From assembly GCF_030463565.1 (NCBI RefSeq), contig NC_134653.1, forward strand, positions 35,277,150 through 35,341,149: a stretch of DNA of 64,000 nucleotides, written 5' to 3'. This DNA comes from Pelecanus crispus (Eukaryota; Chordata; Aves; Pelecaniformes; Pelecanidae). The notes under the pieces were generated by a model that saw only the letters and a program-made list of their open reading frames with translations, was not told the origin of the DNA and ran no database searches. Below are positions 58,901-64,000 of this stretch, in pieces; the first letter of the stretch is position 1; each line of letters opens with the position of its first letter. The position numbers and the translations under genes are program-made.

Positions 58901-61900
58901 TGCTAAAATATTTAAAGGTGAACTGCTGGGGGTAGGTTGCTAACAGCTTGCTCGGAAACATCCCGGAATAAAAAGAATTGCTTACAAATGCAAGGCAGGG
59001 CAACATTTCTGTCACAAAGTGCCTCTCCCTCTTTCCAAGATAAAGACTTTCTGATTTCTCAGCTATTTTGGGAGACACTGCCAGATGAGCACAACAACAA
59101 AAAAAAATCCAATTATATTTGCAAAATATGACCCCTAGACAGCCAAAATATTCACATTCTGGGGAGCTGTGTAGGTTAGTGGCTTCATTTTCACAAGCGG
59201 TCCTTATCAACAACTTGCTGACTTTGATAAGGACTGAGAGCACTGAGCAGGACTACTTAGAGCAGTTTCCATCGCAGCTGTTTAGGCAGATACTTTCCAT
59301 CCCCACGTGTGACCTCCTTGCTGGAAGCAGAGATGTATTTCGACCCTTCTTAATCCCCTCAGGCCCCCAGTTGTGTTACAGGTGCCCCTAAGGCAGGGCA
59401 GGTGCCTTGCTCTGACAGACCTCAAGCGATGCCGACCCGTGCCGAAAGCACTGCTTGTGCGGAGTAATGCTGTCGGCAGCCCGGCTATTGGGGCGCGTCT
59501 GCGGGCCCCGCTGCGTGCCCGGCCCAGCTCTGTCCCACCAAAGTGGGTGTAGGGGCGTAGGGGTGCGTGCCGTAGCTAGAGGAGCAGGTGGCTTTACCAG
59601 TGCACGTGGGTGGGAGCATTTGTGGCATTTATGTGGCATAGGTAAATAAATACACAGATTTGAATTAAGAACTCAATTAAGAATTTAAGAACTGAAATCA
59701 TCCTTCCCTTTCATGGACAATGCAGAATTCTGAAATATCTCAACACCTTAGAAAAAAAAAACAACAACAAAAAAATTTGTCTCACATTTACTAATACAAT
59801 TTTGGAAGCGATAAGGTTTTATTCAATCTAAGAAAACAATTGTGCAAGATTTCTTTGGGTTTTTTAGCAACCACTTTTACAGTTCACTTTTAAACAGGAC
59901 TGAACCAATCCCAGCCCTTTATACCCTCTGAATTATGTGGAAAATTTTAAAACATATTGAGAAAGTTGTATGAAATTTATTTTTAGAAAGAAATCTAAGT
60001 TAAGATACTTGCATTGCATATCTGTGTACAACATTGAACCGATGATGAAACACAAGTGGTTCACAACACAGAATTGTTTGGCCAAACTCTGCTTTTTAAA
60101 GGGTTTGTTACTGCAATATTCATAAAATCTCGTAATATATAGTGCTCTCCCCAGTGAGGTTACACATAACCCTTTGCCACCATCCCTTTAAATTATTGGT
60201 AAAGTAGGAAAATGTAGAAGAGTAAAAATAACAACAAATAAGTGATTCTTTTTATGCTTTGCAGCAGTGAGCGTATCACAAAGCACCTCAGCACAGCACA
60301 CTCCAAAGCACAGGGATCATGTTCTGTGTCTAGAAATCTTTCAGGTGACAAAACCCTTTGGGTTTTTTTTTTTTTTTCTTTTTAAATAAGAAAAGGAAGT
60401 AATGTGTGGAGTGGTGAAGATACAAGTCCCCATTTGCAGCAAAAGATGTGACCAAGATTAAATACTAGTTGAATAAAGTCATCCAGATACTGACACAGAA
60501 TGTATCCCATGGTGTAGTAAATTGCTGTAAAATTTAGATGCATCTGCATATAGTAAAAACAAAAGGCAAAGCAGATCCAGCCAAGTTAATAGCACCCAAA
60601 AGTGAGGAGAAGTGAAGCGTATATATTTTTCCTTACCAATTTTCTCAACTGGTGTGTTCAAAGGAAGAAAGCCTTGTTTTAGAAGCTGATCCATCATCTC
60701 CTCATCGTCTGCTTGGATCTCAGAGACCATATTGCATGGGATAAGGCCGATTCTTGTACAGGTTTCTCCACGATAGAATCCATCAGCATCTTTGTCCCCA
60801 TAAACCTGTTATTCAAAGAGCGATAATGTTGGTCAAGAAAGGTTTGAGCATTTAGGAACTTTAATCAGGCTAGATGGTTACTAAAGCATAGACAGATGAC
60901 TACAGTTTGGATGGGGAATTGTATTAGGTTTTGACTACTCTGACTTATGTTACAAAACTGGAATTGTTACGTTAATTTGAATTATGACTGCAGATACATA
61001 AGCAGAATTTGGACCTTTTCTGTTAGCAGTGAAAAGTACAAAAAGTGAGAGACACCGTTAAAAGTCATCGGTTTCTCCCTGTGCTGAGCCACAAGTATAC
61101 TTAATGGTTTACACTCATGTTTGTGGAAGTATTCACAGAGCACCATCTTTGGTGCCATCTGAACTACGCTCAAAATCAAGCATTTGCAAAACTGTGCCAA
61201 GAGTGGTTACTTGGACTAGAAAAACTTGTATATTAGGTATTAGGCATTTTGATCATTTCCTTGATATATGTACTTACTTAAGCTCTGCTATTGTCTTTCT
61301 GGGAAACATGAATTAAGGTATAAAAATAGCATGAATTCTCATCAGTGAGAACAGGTAAATCCAAAATTTCTCTTAAATTCTAAAAATGCAGTCAATTCAT
61401 AAAGGCTACTAATGATACAAAGGCCTAGATCGAGGACTGTACTGAACAAAAATGACGTTCTTAAGGCCAAACTGATGACTGAGTTTAGACTGCTCCTTGT
61501 TTAGGCTCAGTCGTTTTTCTTTTCTTTAAAAACAAACAAAAAACCCCAAACCAATCCCTTCAGTTCAAATCAGGGTTCATTAAAAATGACCGTTGAACGG
61601 CCTCAACTTTCTAGAGCAGGAACGTTTTTCAGTTTTAATCACTAAATATCCATGATTTACCTGGCACCACTACTACGTCACACAGTAGAGCACGTGTGAC
61701 CGTAACACGTGTACGGGACAGACTTCATACAGCTCGTGGTGGAACTGACCCTCCGCCACGCCGCTGCTCAGGTGACGTAGGAAAAGCATTTTGAAAGTGC
61801 GAACTAAGCCATCTTCTCAACAATTTGATGAGAAATTCAAAGCAGCAGATGACATAGTAGTCACCATGGTTCCAAATATAAAATCAACATCACTGAGAAC

Positions 61901-63229
61901 AAATATCTGATGTGGGATCTCTCTAGACTTTTCAGTGCCAAACAGGTACATATTTGTGAAGAAACACTTAAACAGGTTCCATATTTTTGGCATAAATCTT
62001 CTGTCATGTAAGGAGGTAAGCAAAATATCTAACAAAGTATTTAACACTAAAAAAAATTGTGATTTAGGATACACATATCTGTGTTAGGATCTGATTGAAC
62101 ACAGTGGAAGGCAGTCAGTATTTTAATAGCTTAAGTTACATTTTTATCTTTGAAATGGGTAGTGTAACAAATGAGTCTATTTTTTCAGGTTCTGTTTCAG
62201 CTCTTACTCAAATCTAGTTACCCTTGGACTACCCAGCAGCTGTTCCTTTCGCCTCTCTCACTTCTGCCTATTTTGCACCAGATCAATAAGATACAAGGCT
62301 GCAGGAGGAGATGCTTACGTTTGCTGATTCAACAAAAAAATCTGCTAGCTCTTTAAAATCAGATCAGCAAACTCAACAAATCTGCCTTGCAGCTGCACAA
62401 TCATAGGATGAGGCAAGCCGGGATGGAGGGCTGGCTAAAAACATTGACAGAGCCCAACACCATCCCTGTCACGTGAAATGGGGCTGATTTGTCTTCTGCA
62501 CCCTGTTGAAGGCAGCTTGTGTATTTTAAACCAGTCAGCACAGGGAGTGGTTTTCCCAGTTTCAGAATAGGATGGCTCTGGAAGAGAAATACCTAAATTT
62601 TGGACCTTAATTAAGCGTACAGTAGCTAGGAGTGTTCAACATTTAAATAAAATGCAGCAGCTCTGGTACGTATGAAGGTACCACACTAAGCCCTTCAGCG
62701 GTACCTCTGCAGGAAAGACATCCTCTCTGAAGCAGTTTTTCCTGCAGGGTTTGTGGCAATGGACATGGGGGGCTTCAGAGTCACAATTTTGGTCTTAGCA
62801 CCTAAATCTCTAATTGAGTCTGGCCCTATCTATAGCAACTTTGAGATTTTTGCCCATTGCTTCATTATTTTTAAGCCATTAGCACTAGATATTAGATTCC
62901 AGATCCAGTGAGATTTACAGCCTGAACCTCTGGAGGAAAAAAACCCCTTGGACTTTAGCCACACAAGTTGCTTTCTCCACGGGGAGCAAAGGAGAGCCTG
63001 TTTGTAAAACTGTGTCCTTCATTTCCTTTGTTTTCAGATCCCACCTTAATGATCTGTCCTTCTTTAAACGGCAGCTCTTCTTCTGCAGCATCAGGATTTG
63101 GGGACATTGTCAGCGGATCGTAGTCAAAAAGTGCAACAAATATTCGAGTAGAAATATCCTCTGTGCCAGGATCTGTTTCTGATTCTTCATAAATATCTGG
63201 AGAAAGATGGTCATGACCACCATAGCCAT
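50621..63229 (-). CDS. RIMBP2: RIMBP2 (RIMS-binding protein 2), C-terminal part; gene continues past the right edge
   Basis: RIM-binding protein 2 is a presynaptic active-zone scaffold. Its SH3 domains bind proline-rich motifs of RIM proteins and voltage-gated calcium channels, placing channels near release sites. Five in-phase internal exons on the minus strand (63,045-63,229; 60,637-60,805; 56,915-57,018; 55,005-55,076; 53,282-53,416) encode the second SH3 domain ([15 protein letters not shown] ... [11 protein letters not shown]) and the third ([15 protein letters not shown] ... [11 protein letters not shown]). The linker [20 protein letters not shown] lies between them. Two alternative terminal exons follow: 50,621-50,809 (62 residues, Lys-rich) and 52,654-52,680 (KKSVHFTP). 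The N-terminal coiled coils, first SH3 and fibronectin-type domains lie beyond 64,000. The introns hold two CR1 tails, long A and T runs and a possible LTR; 63,230-64,000 is intron with nothing recognised. Confidence 0.95.
50831..50836 (-). terminator. RIMBP2: Candidate poly(A) signal for the KKSVHFTP isoform
   Basis: AATAAA on the minus strand, 22-27 bases upstream of the acceptor of the last exon. If used after the 52,654-52,680 exon, it would give a 3' UTR of about 1.8 kb and exclude the basic C-terminus. Confidence 0.35.
52654..52680 (-). CDS. RIMBP2: RIMBP2 alternative terminal exon encoding KKSVHFTP
   Basis: On the minus strand, TTGGAAACAG is followed by codons for KKSVHFTP and TAA, then a second in-frame TAA. 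Joined to the previous exon it yields [12 protein letters not shown], which is the C-terminus that I know for the standard human RIMBP2 isoform. The exon could be terminal, ending at the minus-strand AATAAA at 50,831-50,836, or a stop-containing cassette spliced onward. Confidence 0.85.
   Translation of the reverse strand, partial: KKSVHFTP
53282..53416 (-). CDS. RIMBP2: RIMBP2 exon: end of third SH3 domain
   Basis: Minus-strand acceptor TGTTGCAG|GGTGAA, donor AAAAGG|GTAAGC; 135 nt, phase 0 on both sides. It encodes [36 protein letters not shown] and TPMRTKAKR. Because it ends in phase 0 after KAKR it can join either terminal exon. Confidence 0.95.
54455..54720 (+). repeat. CR1 LINE 3' end in a RIMBP2 intron
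   Basis: Plus-strand CR1 text: 'gcgccaggggaggtttagat', 'ggaacaggctgcccggagag', 'tccccatccctggaggggtt' and 'ggcctttccaaccttaatga'. It ends in a short tail (gattcctag). It lies antisense to RIMBP2. Confidence 0.92.
54787..54880 (+). repeat. Second CR1 3' tail in the same RIMBP2 intron
   Basis: 'ttaatggttggactggatga' and 'tttttccaacctaaatgatt' are followed by a CCATGATTCTA tail. Only the last 90 or so bases of a CR1 are present, in the same orientation as the copy 70 bp to the left. Confidence 0.85.
55005..55076 (-). CDS. RIMBP2: RIMBP2 exon: third SH3 domain core
   Basis: Minus-strand acceptor TCCTGCAG|GCTGAG, donor ACTAT|GTAAGT; 72 nt, 24 codons, phase 0 on both sides. It encodes [20 protein letters not shown] and GFYY, identical to the human protein as I remember it. 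Confidence 0.95.
55255..55625 (+). mobile_element. Possible solo LTR (low confidence)
   Basis: A CpG-enriched segment in AT-rich intron that ends with 'ggattccggccaataaaggc', where a CCAATAAAGG poly(A)-type word sits near the right end, as in many retroviral LTRs. No matching TG...CA ends or target duplications were confirmed by eye, and no internal proviral sequence is seen. Confidence 0.3.
55945..55973 (+). repeat. Poly(A) run, 29 bases
   Basis: 29 consecutive A in the RIMBP2 intron between the exons at 55,005 and 56,915. No SINE or processed gene body was recognised on its left. Confidence 0.95.
56792..56817 (+). repeat. Poly(T) run, 26 bases
   Basis: 26 consecutive T in the same RIMBP2 intron as the A run 820 bp to the left, about 100 bp beyond a splice donor of the minus-strand gene. 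Confidence 0.95.
56915..57018 (-). CDS. RIMBP2: RIMBP2 exon: start of third SH3 domain
   Basis: Minus-strand acceptor CGGAACAG|AAAGAA, donor TAGAG|GTAGGG; 104 nt, leaving in phase 0. It encodes [15 protein letters not shown], a basic linker, followed by [19 protein letters not shown]. Confidence 0.95.
60637..60805 (-). CDS. RIMBP2: RIMBP2 exon: end of second SH3 domain and linker
   Basis: Minus-strand acceptor GAATAACAG|GTTTAT, donor AAATTG|GTAAGG; 169 nt. It encodes [40 protein letters not shown] and [16 protein letters not shown]. The phase (one base over) fits the next exon. Confidence 0.95.
63045..63229 (-). CDS. RIMBP2: RIMBP2 exon: start of second SH3 domain
   Basis: Minus-strand acceptor TTCATAG|ATGGCT, donor TTAAG|GTGGGA; 185 nt, entering on a split codon and leaving in phase 0. 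It encodes [15 protein letters not shown] and, at the SH3 start, [20 protein letters not shown] and [17 protein letters not shown] is the SH3 ALYDY signature. Confidence 0.94.
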
Positions 63230-64000
63230 CTATGAAAGTAAATTCAGAAAAGAACAATTCAGTAACACAAGTTGGCCTCATCTTTCAACTATTCCAGTTA
63301 ATATTTGAAAAATGATTGGCATTTCAGTGAAAAAAACCCAATAACTTAATGCATGTCCTATTAAGCTTGGTGGGTGGCTTTTTTTTTTTTAATTAGTGAG
63401 TTGTTATTTTTTAAAAAAGCATATACAATCTGCATGCACTGAATATGGTGTTGATCTCCTACACCACACTGACATTTACACATGTGAATACAGCTCATGT
63501 AAGAAAGCAATTTTTGTTAGGTTTACTAGAGTTTGCCATAAATTAATAAAGCACGTTACGAGTGACATAATGATGAGTCTGATCGGCTTTATCACTACTG
63601 CAAAAATAACCATGCTTTGGATCCACCTGTTTTCCAGCACAGCTGCTTCTGCTCTTCATGGACACAAGAAAGCACATCCCAGCTGTGTTGACATACCATG
63701 TTTTAGGTACCAGGTTTAAAACATGGTCATAACCTCTCCAGACAGGCAAGAAGAAATGTATTTCAGTAGCGTTAGTTACGCCAGGGTTGGAACTACACTG
63801 CCTATGATTTTGTGTAAACACGGTCAATAGTTAACATAGCCAGCAGTGCCCTGAACCAACCCAAATGCTAACAAGATGTGTTCAACTCCAGGAGGAATGG
63901 TTAGCTGTGACTGCAATTAACCATAAGCTCATTAGGAAAGATCGTCCATGAATATCACACTTGGCACTGCACTGAACTCTGTCCACTGCAGGGTACTAAA

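Overview
The window is vertebrate nuclear DNA, almost certainly from a bird. It holds spliced genes with canonical GT-AG introns, CR1 LINE fragments whose 3' ends carry the ATTCTATG-type tail, and an ERVL-like LTR of a kind I associate with Neoaves. The PIWI protein it encodes is clearly the avian PIWIL1 orthologue. Membership of Neoaves rather than Galloanserae is an inference from the LTR and from remembered differences to chicken PIWIL1.

Layout. (1) About 1-24,900 is a gene-poor, AT-rich intergenic stretch. It contains a CR1 fragment at the left edge, an old interspersed repeat near 4.15 kb, simple repeats, a small CpG-rich ORF island near 20.7-21.0 kb and several AT-rich blocks that look like conserved non-coding elements. 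By human synteny (FZD10-PIWIL1-RIMBP2) this would be the FZD10-PIWIL1 gap; FZD10 itself is not in the window. (2) About 24,900-26,200 is a CpG island with GC boxes, a CCAAT box and two short tandem arrays, and is the probable PIWIL1 promoter. (3) 26,559-47,153 (+) is the complete coding region of PIWIL1: 20 coding exons, 2,622 nt, 873 predicted residues, no frame break, catalytic Asp-Glu-Asp-His tetrad present. Its introns hold two CR1 3' ends lying tail to tail (intron 1), an ERVL-like LTR in sense orientation (intron 4) and a CR1 ORF2 piece (intron 8). (4) About 48,560-49,200 separates two convergent 3' ends. (5) 50,621-63,229 (-) is the 3' part of RIMBP2: five internal exons covering the second and third SH3 domains, and two alternative terminal exons giving different C-termini. 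The gene continues beyond the right edge.

The two genes are not functionally linked. PIWIL1 is a germline piRNA-guided slicer that silences transposons, while RIMBP2 is a presynaptic active-zone scaffold. Their convergent arrangement is old synteny shared with human 12q24.33. No tRNA, rRNA or CRISPR was seen. The most interesting points are the tandem splice acceptor before PIWIL1 exon 14, the LTR with a TATA-like box inside PIWIL1, the helically phased TTCGG array in the promoter island, and the paired alternative C-termini of RIMBP2.
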